Below are positions 32,788 to 47,000 of a DNA stretch of 64,000 bases, piece after piece. Position numbers and translations under genes: made by a program. Position 1 is the stretch's first letter. Each line of letters opens with the position of its first letter. The DNA comes from Asterias rubens (taxonomy: Eukaryota; Echinodermata; Asteroidea; Forcipulatida; Asteriidae), in assembly GCF_902459465.1 (NCBI RefSeq), contig NC_047081.1, forward strand, positions 9,515,883 through 9,579,882. Direction: 5' to 3'. The notes beneath the pieces are model-generated. The model ran no database searches. It saw only the letters and a program-made list of their open reading frames with translations, and was not told the DNA's origin.

Positions 32788-35700
32788 ATGATGCTATCCA
32801 GCCCCTACGCAACAGACCCGTCCTATGGGGGTAGTAAAGACCCATGTTGGGTGGACGTCGATAGCAGTCCGGGAGCTCCGAGAGTAAAGCCAGAAGCTGA
32901 TGAGATCTATCAGAAGAGTCAGGGTTCCATCGGCAGATTACTCCAGCTCCAAGGAGAGCCGGTGTACAGACCGCCGTCAAGGCAAAGTGAGTGAAAAGAA
33001 GTAGAATGTTTGTCGCGGTGATAGTCGAGTCTTGGTATTTGACACTCGGCCCCTCCCAGCTTGAAGAGAGAGAGAGAGCAGACCACTGCTCTTGAAATCC
33101 GCAAGGCTGCAGCCTCCCGACTACTCCCCAGCAGTCTTATGAAAACATTTCCAGTGTTGTAAGATAGGCAGAGAAAGTTTGAGCGCTATCATCATCTCAA
33201 ACGACTTGTATACTCCCAGAACCATAGTTAGTATGATGTCATTCATTACCGTAGAAATAGAACACAGAGAAAGCTGAGCCCAATTTTCATTTGTATACTG
33301 CCATTCCTTCTATTTCATCTGTAGATGCCTTTACATGTTTGTCAGTTATAAATGGATGTATGTAAACAATTACCAATATATTAAACCATGTGACATGTTA
33401 GTAAGGCAACATTTTCCAGATCATGGGAAAGCTGGGCATGGGAGAGTGACATAAATAAAACCCACACAAAATTTTGTTCAAGCGAATTTCACACGCCCCT
33501 TTTCTGGATTTTAATCATTCAATTACTTGTGTTGAACTCTGATAGCTACTGATTTGTGTTAAAGAAAAATTTTTAACTGTTGTGGATCAAAGCCTTTTGT
33601 TGTTTCGCAATGTTTTGATTGTCATAGCCCGAACCTAGAGATTTCACGACGGATATTGTAATAGTGGCGATCAAAGCCTTTTTTTAAAAAATACTTTTGT
33701 TGCAATGTTTTGATTATCAGAGCCCAAGCCTAAAGATTTCACCCAGGATAACGTTCGCAGGATGCGGCACATCCAGACGATGAACAGACGCAAGAAGAAT
33801 GCGGACGAGAAGGAGGCAAGACAACCCGTCAAGGTCCTTCCTCAGTCCGTCAAGTACAAGGAGGTCACCTCCAAGGTCGCCGAACATGTAAAGGTAGGAG
33901 CAGACAGGCTAGGAATAACCCACAACATCTACAGCAATTGCCAAGGTGCACTGCGCTTTTGCCGTGGTGCCCTCTTTAAGGTTTCCAATACAATTTTACA
34001 TTTTCTCCGATGTGAAAGACGTAACAACAAAAACACACACAGCAAGTTTTCATCCTCGCATGTTGAATAAGGGGTCTTGGCCGAGCGGATTAGTTAGAGC
34101 ATCGAATTCAAGCCCCTTGTGTTCTTGAGAAAGATTCTCTTCTATAATTGCTTCTCTTTACCCAGGGGTATAAATGGGTACCTGCAAGGATAGGGGTTTA
34201 GAGTTGTGTGTGAAAAAGCCACTGGAGCGCCACGGCAGCTCAGACGGGAGTTTATACTCCCCAGGGAGCTGAGAAAGATTAAAGGAATGTTATTGGCCCA
34301 ATGACCAGGGCGCTAGTGTAAAGTGCATTGAGACATTATTGTGAAATGATGTGAAATGAATAAGAACAAGTTATTATTATGATTTTGGGGGTTGAACAAA
34401 GAATTAACTAGAGTGGGATTCGAACCAAACGACCTCCGGATTAACGTGCCGGCGCTCTACCAAATCTGAGCTATCTAGCCCTATGTTGGCAGTGTCCCTA
34501 TTTTGTCAATATCTTTGTTCGGGGGTGCTGTAATGTAAATATTCAAGCATAATTTTGTATGACCCGTTGAGGTAAGTGATTCAGTAAAAGACACAAGACG
34601 GCCGGACTTTGCCTGTCATGAGTTTACTGGCCAGACATTAAAATCTCGGGCCTGCAGTCCAGTGATAATTTGGAGTCCTAAAGCTCCTCTACCTTGTCCA
34701 ACTTTTTTCCCCCAATGGTCTAATATCGTGTCTGGACTATTCAATTATATCTCTATCATTTCCTTTGTCTATTTTTTCACATCAGCAACCAGCTCCGCAA
34801 CCCCGGCCTGCGTCTGCCAACTTCCTGCGGTCACACAGCAGGACAGGGGGTACCCCTAAGGTCAGAGGAAGGTCACCGAGTCCAGCACCAAGACCTCAAA
34901 CTGCCCCGGAGGTATTTATTAATTATTGCAAGACTTAATATATTCAAGTGCATTCAGCGAGTTGGAAGTCTATGAAAAACTGTAAAACAAACACAATGGC
35001 TTCATGTTCGATGTAAAACAGTACACACAAAAAAAACACGTATATAGGCCATTTTTACACTACTCTTGTCCCCAGGATTGCCCCTGGGAATGGCGGCCGG
35101 CTTTTTTACACTATGATTGCTTTACCCCCAGTCTACCCAGTGTCTGGGTAAGTGGTAAAACCTCAGGGTATTCTTGAAACATGCATCCGGAACCCCATGG
35201 AATAGGGGCTGCAACAGGGCTGAAAAAAGACTTAAGACAGTGTTAGGTGTTTTTAATTACGATTTTTAACAATTTAGGGCGGCACTTTCCAGAAAAAATC
35301 TCCAACCTATTCCCTCTAAAAAAAAAAAAATGGATAATTCAAACTGATTTGATATTTGTTCTGCTGTTGCTTGCACTATTTATTTCATTTTCAAGAATAA
35401 TGCATTTGGTGTGTTTCAACTAGAGTTTTGTAATGTTTTTCTTTCTATTCTTATCAATGATTTTATCCTGTTGCAGACCAAAATAGAGAAGGATGCCAAT
35501 TTCATTGCCCACAACGCCCGCTTGGCAAGGAATCACCAGCCGCCCCGGCCGCCCTCTGCAATGGCGGCCGAATCAATGAAGATCAAACAGATCAAAGACA
35601 TGCAGACATACCAGAAAGGCAGTGTACCCAATTAGTAAGTAGATTATCTTGTCTAATTGTTCTTGGCCAGACTGCGCCAAACCACTTTGTGTAAAATGCT

Positions 35701-37313
35701 TAAATTTCTCATTCGATCTCTCCTACAGATTTTACATAACCGCATAACTTCGAAGTGAATTTTTTTTTCAAAATGCTTATTACTGTCGCAAGCTGCTGTA
35801 GGCTTCTGACCCAAAGTGTTTTATTGCATTTTATTTAAAGGCAGTGGACACTATTGGTAATTGTCAAAGACTAGCCTTCACAGTTGGTGTATCTCAACAT
35901 ATTATGCATAAAATAACAAACCTGTGAAAATTTGAGCTCAATCGGTCATCGAACTTGCGAGATAATAATGAAAGAAAAAACACCCTTGTCACACCAAGTT
36001 GTGTGCGTTTAGATGGTTGATTTCGAGACCTCAAGTTCTAAATCTGAGGTCTCGAAATCAAATTCGTGGAAAATTACTTCTTTCTCGAAAACTATGGCAC
36101 TTCAGAGGGAGCCGTTTCTCACAATGTTTTATACCATCAACCTCTCCCCATTACTCGTCACCAAGAAAGGTTTAATGATAATAATTATTTTGAGTAATTA
36201 CCAATAGTGTCCACTGTCTTTAAAGAGTGAATTCCAAACTCGGGCCTGTATGCTTCGTTTTTGAAAGGGCAAGGGCACCAAAGCAATTTCTCCTTGGTAA
36301 ATGGCACCCAATTGTCAGTTTTAACCGGAGCGTTTCAAGGGCAACAAGGCATTGACCAGGGGGCATGTAGGCAATCGCCACCAGTGCCTCCGCCCTGAAG
36401 TATCAGGCCTGCAAACTTTTACATCCCCTTTAACATTATTCAGACAAAATATTAACAGAATCTTTTCTTCAAACTTAGCCTGAAGGGACGGCAGCAGCAG
36501 TGGAAGAGGGCAGAGGAGGAGAGAATACGCAACATCCCTGACCCTGACATGCCTCCAGGACACAAGATGATGCCTAAAGAGGAGCGTCTTAAGACATTAG
36601 CAGTACTTAAAGACAGTAAGTACCTGAATGAAATGGACCCAGCCTGTAAGCACAAAAACTTGCTTAGCACAAAAAAACTTTCGCTTAGCCAAAATAGGCT
36701 ACTAGCCAGAATACCGTACAGTTACCATTGCTGTGACTGGTACCCTGGTCGTTTCTGGCTTAGCCAATAAATTTGCTCAGCAGACTTTTCTGCTTAACAG
36801 CTTTATGACATTGAGCACAGAACTTAGCTTGACCCTTAACTGTGAATTAATTTGTCCTTGAGATACAATATTAAACCATAGGTCCAATGCAGTAGGGTTG
36901 GCAGTGAGAACCGGAAACACTTATCATGAAGGTGTAGTCGTTTTTGGTTCACTGAGTAGTGAAAGGCTTCTTCGGGTGTAAAGAACAAATAGAATGTACA
37001 CACTCGAATGATTAGCGAGCACTATTGCACACACGATCATACTTCCACAACTTTATTTGAAAGTTTCTTATTTCTTACAAAAGTATCTCAGGCTATACAT
37101 TTATTAAGAGTAAGATGTCTAACCACTACATGCTTTTGTTTACTTTTTTCAGAGTTAATTGAGCTGCAGAAAGAGTTGCACAAGCTGCCGCTCAAAGCTG
37201 AAACAATCCGAGCAAAGACGAGAGAAGCCGAAGTCAACTCTCAGCTGGCGGAGGTAGAAGAGGCCATCAAGATCTTGTCAAGGTCAAAGGTCTTCGTCCA
37301 AGTCGATAGCTGA
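32788..37313 (+). CDS. ENKD1: Enkurin-domain protein, ENKD1-like, complete (317 aa)
   Basis: Coding exons: 32788-32986, 33721-33893, 34786-34911, 35477-35634, 36479-36615, 37153-37313 (TGA), 954 nt in frame. The start has two adjacent ATGs; I chose the first. N-terminal motifs include PVYRPPSR at the end of exon 1. Exon 2 is basic (NRRKKNADEKEARQ), exon 3 is Pro/Ser/Arg-rich and probably disordered. Residues about 219-317 form the C-terminal enkurin domain: a Gln/Arg-rich helix, PPGHKMMPKEERL, then an amphipathic coiled segment with LHKLPLKAETIRAK and the terminal ILSRSKVFVQVDS. The PPGH-MP-ERL arrangement favours ENKD1 over ENKUR. ENKD1 binds microtubules at spindle poles and ciliary bases and promotes ciliogenesis (known for vertebrates). 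The gene is divergent from the C2orf81-like gene. A non-coding exon probably precedes it (acceptor at 32758). An AATAAA lies 350 nt after the stop. Confidence 0.9.
33585..33752 (+). repeat. Tandem duplication of ENKD1 exon 2 acceptor region
   Basis: The unit starting gatcaaagcc occurs at 33585 and again at 33669. Both contain gcaatgttttgatt, then the acceptor (tcatag in the first, tcagag in the second) and the start of exon 2 (agatttcac against agatttcaccc). The second unit is the real exon 2 start (33721). The first has lost the reading frame and its acceptor is altered. Confidence 0.75.
34069..34525. mobile_element. Two adjoining tRNA-derived SINEs, ENKD1 intron 2
   Basis: 34069-34385 (+) has a Leu-like head (tcttggccgagcgga), the body ttgcttctctttacccagg and a tail agttattattat. 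34379-34525 (-) is Asn-like (cggattaacgtgccggcgct, ggattcgaacc). The two abut tail to tail. Confidence 0.75.
35835..36223 (+). mobile_element. Family 1 element, ENKD1 intron 4
   Basis: Full-length copy with TTAA at both ends and a perfect central hairpin. It is followed at 36243-36415 by a family 8 repeat (gcctgtatgcttcgtttttg ... gtatcaggcctg), also seen at 43073-43253 and 62990-63075. Confidence 0.9.
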
Positions 37314-37666
37314 TAGTAAACACATAAAGGGACCCAGTTCATAGAGATGTTAAAGACGTTTCAAGTACACATTATTTGCTAAGCATGAAACAGCAGTAAC
37401 TCGAAAATAGCCGAGGTGATGTGTGTTAATGTGGTCTTGACCAGTTCCCTGGCATTTTTTGCTAAGCGTATAAAGTAAGTTGAATCTTTCCTGCTTCACA
37501 GCTCTATGAAGTTTGACGCATTTTGCTTTTTCACATAATTTCAGTTCACTTTGTGTCTTCTCACAAATTTGTTTCATTTTGATTATTACTTTTGTCTCTG
37601 ATTATTTTTTGTCTTTGACTCTTTGTACAAAAAAAGTAGAAATGTATATAATTGTGAAAGTCTGTG

Positions 37667-37672
37667 AATAAA
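37667..37672 (+). terminator. Polyadenylation signal AATAAA, ENKD1-like gene
   Basis: A canonical AATAAA sits 350 bp after the stop codon in an AT-rich, T-rich 3' region. It is the first such hexamer downstream, so it is the likely 3' end signal. Confidence 0.6.
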
Positions 37673-38200
37673 TTTAAAGATTCATGTATGGTTTACTTAG
37701 GGCGCACAGGGTTAATGCAAGAGCAACAAGATAAAACACTCAAAACATTAAGTGATGTTTGAAGCTTTGCATAGTGTAAATAATAAGAATGAACTATAAA
37801 TAATAATAGTTGCGGGTAAAACCATCCAATAATTCTCTTTTCAGGGAGTGGTGGCTCTGAAAAGAGCCGGTTTGGTCTCGACGTTTCGATCAGTATACTC
37901 TGCTCGTCTTCAGGAGAGAAGAAAATGTTACCCAATGCCCAATATCTATGTTATGATTTCACAGATTATAGGGATAATCTTTTCAAAATATCCACACACA
38001 AAAATATTATAACTCAAATTATATGCTTTATATACAAAAGAGCTCTGTGGCTATATAGAGGCAATAATATTATGAAGCAAACAATACACCACAAAAGTTA
38101 CCAAGACATCACATTGAACGATGCCCCCCCCCCCCCCCCCCCCGAAATGCATAAAGTATTGACACATTTGTTATGGGTGGTAGGTTTAAAATACTTCCTA

Positions 38201-38595
38201 TTCAAAGACACTGGACACTATTGGTAATCGTCAAAGACCAGTCTTTTCACTTGGTGTATCTCAACATATGCATAAAATAACAAACCTGTGAAAATTTGAG
38301 CTCAATTGGTCGTCGAAGTTGCGAGATAATAATGAAAGAAAAAACACCCTTGTTTCATGAAGTTGTGTGCTTTCAGATGCTTGAATTTGAAACCTCAAAT
38401 TCTAAACTTGAGGTCTCGAAATCAAATTCGTGGAAAATTACTGCTTTTTGAAAAACTACGTTACTTCAGAGGGAGCCGTTTCTTAAAATGTTTTATACAG
38501 TGTACTATCAACAGCTCTCCAATTACTTTTAACCAAGTAAGTTTTTATGCTAAAAATTATTTTGAGTAATTACCAATAGTGTCCACTGCCTTTAA
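38201..38595 (+). mobile_element. Family 1 element
   Basis: Left end ttcaaagacactggacacta (TTAA mutated to TTCA), right end intact TTAA at 38592-38595, worn central hairpin. Confidence 0.85.
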
Positions 38596-40161
38596 AACCA
38601 TGGTGGTTGTTCGTATTGTACATCATGATTGTCGTAGTGTGGTCAAAGTTTGTATATATTAAACCCTTGTGGCCTTCATTTTTTGTTATATACATGTCTT
38701 ATTTTGTGCAACTCTTGCAAGTTATTTTTCAAAAGTTGCAGTGATGATCTGAATAAAACGAAATAATAACATTGCAGTCCACGATTCAAAATAGAACTCT
38801 TGGCTTTGATTTCTTCTTTGTATCGACTTCAAACGTTTTCTCCAAATCGTAGACAAACGGTTCATTACTACAATGGGTGATGTTTGCTCCAATGAGTGAA
38901 TAGGGACCTGTGTTTTAAAGCGATCACACAACATCGTTAAACAGTATTGTCCAAAGGCCAACACTTCGTGTATCACAACTTATATATAAAATAACAAACC
39001 TGTGAAAATTTAGGCTTAATCGGAGTCGGGTAAAAATAACGGGAAAACTCACCCTTGTTTCCGCACGTTTCGCCATGTCATGATATTCTCGATATCGAGA
39101 ATTTATAACTGTTTTAATGTTTTCTCAAAAAGTAAAGCATTCATGGCATAATATTTCAAGGGCAGTCTTTCACCATGACCTTCTGTAAACCCTGTAAGTA
39201 ATTTGGTATAAGTCTGTGAACTTTTAATTTTTGTTCTGTTCAGAAAGTTTCCAATGGCTTGATGATAAGAAACATACACATTTTGGAACTGAGAACAAAA
39301 GAAGTCCACATAATATAGGGATTTAAGACACTTGCGACCACAGAGTGATTTGTAGTTTTGAAAAATAAGATTTTCCAAAGTGTACACAACAAAGGATGAC
39401 ATTGCCAAAAGTAAGTACTAAATCATTTTCTTTACATATTTTTGTTGGTTTTATGCTGTTATTGAAGACCGTAGGTTTTATTTTTATGTAAACAAAAATT
39501 ACAAATAGACAGCAATTTCTTGTTACTATAATGTAAATTTTTTTTATTTTTTTATTCCATCTTAAAAAATCGAACAATGTAAAGAGCATGTTGAACACCC
39601 CCAGCAAAAAAAAACCCCAAAACCAAGATCAATCATTCAAAATATTTAATACACAGTACACATTTTAACAGCACCAGTTTTTTTTTCTAACATAACAAAG
39701 CAAAATTATCCTGGCCATTATATTTCTACATTATAAAAAAACCCAATAATACAATAATCTGTTACAGCGCTGCTAATGTGTAGGGGTTAAAAAAACTAAA
39801 AAAAGCAAAGCTGAGCAAGCAACAAATCTAGGTTAAGTACCTCGCAGTCCCCCAAAGTTTATGGCCACCAAAATGTCCATACTTTTTTTTTATAAGCTAG
39901 GTCTGATCCTGAAAATCACATGGAACATTGGTTGGTAATCCTGTTTCTATTAAGGAAGAAATTTCATGCTAAGCAAATTTTTGTGCTTACAGGCTTTATG
40001 AAATCGGGCTCTGATTCTACGAACAATGAGCAGAGAATCTACATTAAGCACAGCTATGAAATTGGGCCCGAATGATGTATGATTTTATTGTAGGTTGTTT
40101 GAGAAGCCCTGCTTTTTCTGAACATGCCTTCACATTCATTGATATATTAGTGACTGTACTT

Positions 40162-40535
40162 TGGGTACATTTTGAAACACAAAACACTATGTCCACAGAT
40201 TTACATTAAACTTCAACCGTTTGAAGGTAATGATAGTAGAAAGTGTACCTTATAATATATTAGTTGCTGAGGTGCTGTAGTTTTTGAGAAATTAGTAAAA
40301 CAGTGTCACGAAAATACGTTTCTACATGCTAAAATAATTTTAGTCTCATGATCACCGAGACGAAAATTATTTTCATGACATTGTTTACTCATTTCTCAAA
40401 AACTACAGCACCTCAGCAAGTAATATTTTCAGGGGAGCTTTCTACTAATACTATCTTTAAACTGTGTAAGTTTAATGTAAATATGTGGACATTGTGTTTT
40501 TTGTCCTACAAAAAGTACATAGACCCTTTAAAGAT
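40162..40535. mobile_element. Hairpin element, family 10
   Basis: The arms contain ctgaggtgctgtagtttttg and its complement caaaaactacagcacctcag, mirrored about 40350. A second copy at 51335-51610 lies in P4HA. No coding content. Confidence 0.75.
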
Positions 40536-42521
40536 AATATGTGGAAATAAATGTTGCTTTGGATTGATTTGAAGTTAATTGTAAGAAAAACAATTAAGAC
40601 ACCATTGATGCTTACAGGGAAAACTCTATAAAGGATGGCAAGATTATGTTATGAACATTGGCGCGAAACTATAAATATGGCACAAAACTAATCAGCAAGA
40701 ATCTTTGAATATTTCTCTATGTGTAATTGTTTGAAAGGAAGTATAAACACTTCCCTTAAAACTACAACTTCTCTGCAGCAGGTACAAAACAATTGAAACT
40801 TGACCTTTTGTTGACCTTTGACCCTTTGACCTTTTTGTTGACCTTTGACTTTATCTATACTTACTTAGGCAATATGTCTTAAATTTCAATTCCGAATGGA
40901 CAAAAAGGTAATGATTGCTTAGCGCAGTTATTATATAATTGATAAGGCACATGGGATTTCAAAGAGAAAAAAAAAGGGACAGTAATTTACAATCAACGCT
41001 GTTGGGGATTGTAGCACAAATAATATTATTTGTGTACAAATCATTATAAAAAACATTTGCCATCGTCGCCATCTTTACCCTGATGTCACTTTATAGTTCT
41101 CTAACAAAATGAACAAAAGCTTTAAAAAATACACGATAATTTTTCCAACAGGACAAAATGTGACAAACGTAAAACTGCCAGTTTAAGTACACTATAAAAC
41201 TAAAACAATAACAGGCCTTGGAAAAATGCATCTTATCTACATGTATTTAACAGGTGTTTCTACTTCTAGCACCATACTTGATTAATTTCACAATTCTTGC
41301 TATAATTAATCTCCATAATTTACCGGAATCTGATTTTGCATAGATAAAGACAGCTCTGTAGAAAATGTCTGCAGTTAATTTGCAAAATTTCATGTATATA
41401 CATTTTATCAAGTAACATCAAATAATCACTGAATAATTAATGGAGATCTCATGAGAATGATTATCGATATAAAGGCAAATGATTATCAAAACTCTTTTCT
41501 GCATAAATTTTCAGTGAAATTATTGCCTTGGAGAGAGAATTGTAAATTACTGACTTGATTTAAAAAAAAAAAAAAAAAAAACACTATCGCTGACAAATCT
41601 TTTGCTGAGAAAAAAAATATAGCAGTAGAACTCAAACAGATATCAAAGGTCCATGTAAATATCATAAGTATAGACCATGTGAACTTTGTTTACAATAAGT
41701 GTGACCTTGTACATTCTTTGAGTATTCTGGCAGGCACAATACTGCACAGGTCATATGGGAAATTTGGTGTCATAATTTCCACATAAATCAAAGAATTATT
41801 AAAGTGAAAGCGGGACAAGTTTTGAAAGGTGCCCCCTGCCCTTTCATCATATCAAAAGTTGATGAGAATTAGACAGTTCAATCTCCATAAAATAACTATA
41901 AGATTTTATGATTTCTTCCATTAGGCTGTGTACAAATCGTGCCTACAGGAAGTCAAGGCTCTGGTGCTCTTTTGTAAACATGAGATGTCACAGGTCACAT
42001 CGTCTATATTTATTTGTGTTTTGGTCAGAAAGACTCATTTATCTATTTGTTGTCCGGAAGCAGGACATTTTGCGGCTACACGTATATAAAGCCTGTTTCA
42101 CCGGTTAGCACAGAATCTTTGTTTGTGCATCTGCATACTCCACGTTGGGCATTGTTCGCTTACACAGTAAGCAGAGAATGGTGATCATAATGTGCAGAAT
42201 TTGGCGAAGCAGAGCCATGAAATTACGCCCTGATTTTCATGGGTGTGATTCATCAATAAATGGATAGTCAATCGGACATATTTTTTAAGGTCAAAGTAAA
42301 TACTTGCTTTTCTGGAAGTTGTGGCTAATTTGTTGGCGAGATTATCCCAAATTTTCACATAGTCATAATGGCAGTTTGTCTCTAGAGACTACTAAAAAAG
42401 CATACAAAAATATTTCCAATTTGGGGTGAATATATCATATATTTGAAGGGGAAAAAAAAAACCCAAAACAACCCTGAAGAAGCTGAAGCATTAAAGCGCC
42501 CTCTACTCTGGTTGTCTGCTT

Positions 42522-43982
42522 CTAATACTTGACGTCTTGTGTTATACCGCATTTACGCTTGAACTCCTGCCCGTGCTCATGGATCCAGATGTTGGAAACT
42601 GAAAGAGTAACAATGAAATTGATGTCAGACCAAAATAATGCGCTCCAAATTAAAGTTTTTGTAACAATTGTTTTGTATTCTATATTTCTCTTTTGTTACT
42701 TATATTTTGTTTCTTATATTTTGTTTCTTGTTCTGTGCCTCGGAATAGGGTATTGTACACTAGATAAATTGGCGCATTATAAATGCATTATATTATTATT
42801 ATTACTTTTGGAAATTGCAAAGACCGGTATCCTCACCTGGTGTGTCCCAAAAGATGCATTAAAATAACCAACTTGTGAAAATATGGGATCAATTTGTCGC
42901 TGAATTTACCAAGGCTTCAGATTCAAATATTTTTGTAAAAAATTTCCTCTTTCTCTAAAACTACATTACTTCAGAGGGTGTCGTTTCTAATGTTTTCTCC
43001 AGAACTCTTTACCAAGTCAGTTGCTATGGTCCTAAATGTTTGGAGTAGTAATACAAAATGTGTACCCTGCCCAGGCCTGTATGCTTCGTTTTTGAAAGGG
43101 CAAGGGCACCAAGGGATTTTCTCCTCGGTAAAGGGCAAATGAGGAAATTGTAAATTTCTACTGGAGCATTTCAAGGGCACCGAGGCGATGACAAGGGGGC
43201 ATGGAGGCAATCGTCTTTGAATTGCCTCCATGAAGTACCAGGCCTGCCTGCCTGCCTTCAATGGGTTGTTGTAACGCTATACTTACCCCACTTGGATCCT
43301 GCTAAGACCGGACAAGCTGCATGCCTCGTGTCGTAATCACCGTCACCGGAAGGAAAGAGATTGAACCAGAACGCTGCTATACCCTGAGGAATCAAACAGC
43401 ATTAATAATTTGTTTCATTTTGCAAGAATTTCAAGGGTCGTGGGTTCGAATCCCACCCGAGCAATATGCCTGTGAAAAGGCAAAGTACCGAGTATACAGT
43501 GCTGACACACATCGGTGTATTGGTACAAAAAAAAAAATTAATACTCTTAATCCCCGATGCAAATTTAAAATCATATTATTGTTTTATTTGTATTTATATA
43601 TTAATTATTGATATACAGCTAAAAGGGTCACTTAAATGGTAAAAATATAAGTAGGCCTACATGTAAAATACAAGCAATCACATATTAAACGGCAATATAG
43701 TAAAAAGTACAAAATTTATTAAACCCTTCATAACAACTTTATTATGAGCAGTTTTGGAATAAAAGATTACATGCATGCAACTCACTGGAACAATGGTAAA
43801 ATGTAAGAACATGTAAAAAATACAGACAAACACAAGACAATCAAAAGGGACGTAGTAAAGAAAAGTATTTGTATTGACCCCTTGCACGCGCGTCACACGT
43901 GGCGACTGATGTAACACACGTTGTGACCACCAAAATGGCGCATCCAAGATTATTCTGATGATGACGTCAGGTGTATTGGGTC

Positions 43983-44019
<37 letters not shown>

Positions 44020-47000
44020 GTAACATCAACTCTTATAGCGCAATTCCTGTGACTCCAACAAAAAATAAGCAAAATTGTAAGAAGAATATCATGCCTTATT
44101 TAACACGTTTAACGACTACTGAAATGTACCTTTCTTGGCAATATTCTTGCTCCGACCATAGGAAACACTGTAGCTCCGCCTGCAGGTACGTCTGACATCT
44201 AGTAATAAAACATTAAATGTGAAAATAAAAACGATTACACAAAAATACCAAGCTCTTAGGGCCTACACAAGGCAATTTTTACAAGCAGGTGTCAAATTTT
44301 CACAGGCTTGTTTTTTGTATGCGTACGTTGAGATACACCAAGTGAGAAGACTGGTCTTTGACAATTACCAATAGTGTCCAGTGTCTTTAAGCAGAAAACA
44401 CTGCTTAGCAAACTTCAATGCTAAGCACAAAATGGGTGCGGCACCAGCCATACTAATGTAATCTTTATGGACTTCTGGCTGGTAATCAGTTTCTGCTAAG
44501 CATTTTTTGGGTGGGTCAGTATCATGTTGCTTCACTTGTGAGACCACCTTATGGTCCACACATGCCTCACCTTTACTCCTCGAAAAAAACTTGTTGATAT
44601 AAATGTATTTTTAACAAGCTTTATATGAAAAATACATTACACTTTTTCCAAATGAAGATACTAGTAAAATATGATATAAAATCATATACATAGTTTATGT
44701 AAAATGTATTCCACAATGAAGAACCAATAAAACATCTATTTTTTTTTTTGGGGGGGGGGGGGGTTTATCAGAAATAATATACGGTTTTTCATATCTTGGT
44801 CGATTTTGTGAAGACTCTGAAGCCGATTGGCATCAGGAAAAATACTTTAAAAAAAATGATGAAAGCACAGTCTTACTAGGACAGAGAATTGTATGGTATG
44901 TTGCAAACCCTTCCAGATGAAAAATGAACCATGTAAGGTGTTCACTCTCCTCTCACATGTATGGTATCTTGCATAATATTTGGTTTGCGGGAACACCATG
45001 TGTGTGTCTCTTGCCAGGTAGATTTTGTTCTTTAGAGAACTGTCTTGCTTTATATTCTACTACCACAGAGTAGATTTTTAGAGTCCTGGAGGCTTCTCAG
45101 TTCCGAAAAGAACTTGCATTATCTTACTTTGGGTGAGTTCTTTAAGCTTCCCCATGTCGACCCCGGTGCTCACTCAGGTGAGCCCCTGACAAGAGCTAAT
45201 CGAACGATCACTCACCCTCTAGTGGTGACGTCATGCACCTCGGGCCAGCCCCAAGTAACCCGCTCCACAAGCAGGGCACTGTGGGCTGACCCGGGTGAGC
45301 CCCTGGAATGACGTCAAAGCTATTCAAACATACCGGGGGCAGACCGGGGTCGACCTTGGGAAGCTAATCGAACGCACCCATAATGTCAAATATAAGGGTA
45401 TTTAAATTGAGGTGCCTCCCTCCATAAATCCAGGGGGTGGGTAACCTGCGAACTACCCGATAATACTTACGTAGAACAGCATCGTGGCAATACGATTGCC
45501 GGTTCCCAGCTCTTTAAACGCGTTTGTTTCTTCTTTCTGTACCACCACAACGTCGTCGGTTTTGTATGGAAGTTATATATAATATAAAAAATTGGGAAGA
45601 GCAAAGAGGGACAACACATAATGTCATTACTGTGGACACAACACGGACCCTTGAGGGAATTCACCTCTTGGGTAACTTTTGAAGAAAATAAAATAGATTG
45701 TGGGATTCTGATTGGCTGTGTGAGGGTTGTGGAACATGGGTGTCCATTTTGTATCAAGGATTCTGTGTGTGCCCCGCCCTTAAAAGCGACTCTTTTGAGT
45801 AACATTTCAAAAAAAAATCGTGAGGGTTAAGTCGGAAGCCTCAAGAAGGAGTCATCATCATGTTTGCCGTCAGAAAGTAAACAAGATTAAATTCACTGTA
45901 CAGGTATTATATTCTCTGTTCTTTTATGTAATTCTGTTAAGTAATTATTTTGATCAACAAAACCAAATGATTTTTGAGCTGTCAACTGAATTATGTGGTT
46001 TAGAAGAAAAAATAATAAAGTTAAAGGAACAAACAAAAAGGACCTGACAAAGAAATGTCCAGAAAGCTTTGGAGATGTCAATTGAAAAAAAAAATAAGTG
46101 AGATGAGATAACAAGTGGCCACTTTCTTTGGAGGAAAAAAGGAGGAAGCTGCATAGAAAGAAGATCCAAGATGCAGATACAGATAGTAACATGAACAACT
46201 TTTGTGTTGAACAGAGAAAATGTGACCAGAGTGGGGCATCGAACCAGTGACATCCGGATTAACGTGCCGATGCTCTACCAATAGGAGACTTTCTGTGATG
46301 ATAGGTGGCAGCAGACTTAAAGCAATTGTTCTCAGAATTGTGCGCACGTTCAGAACTATGTAAACAATGGAAATTTACCCGGTAAGTCTGCTGCCACCTA
46401 GCGTTGGAAAGTCTCCCATAGAGAAAACTGGCAGTAATGTTGGCGGTCTCCCTATTTTTTCAACATATATCTTCTAGGGTTGCCAGTCATCAGAAACATG
46501 TAACTGCAGTGCAGCCATGGATCGTACCAAAGTTTATGATTCAACCTGGGAAGCCGGCAGTGACAGGGATCACATAAAGGGGATGCGACTTATGAAATGT
46601 ACTGGTTTTTTTCTACCTCATTCATAAAAACCTAGTTTAGGACCTTTTGAGAAATGTACCTATGGAAAGTCAACTACTTGAACTTAAAAAAAAAAAATGA
46701 AAATAAAAAATGTAATATCATGAAAATGGCAAGAACCTTCATGAGCGAATTCCAGCAAACAATGGATTAATAATGGCTGAATGTTAGTGGTCTGCAAAGT
46801 TAAACACCATTAATACATGAACATGACTTTTGTTTGTTTTTTTGCAAAAAAAATAAATAATGAATGAGCTTATAAACACGATGAAATTGTAAGTTGCATT
46901 ATATCCTAAAAAAAAAAACGCGTGAATTACACGGCTGGCTTTGAGCACACACAATAAATCCCCAACACAAAAACGGACACACCTCATGTCCAGACCTCGG

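Larger units (their letters stand above)
37673..42521. other. Intergenic between ENKD1-like and P4HA 3' ends
   Basis: No exon is recognised. Contents: a family 3 fragment (37835-37925), a C run (38124-38143), a family 1 copy (38201-38595), a family 1-related diverged element (38936-39215, relative at 58798-59165), a GGGCCC-type element (39938-40073), a hairpin element (40162-40535, relative at 51335-51610), and a segment at 41930-42110 related to 400-720. The rest is AT-rich and unassigned. Confidence 0.55.
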
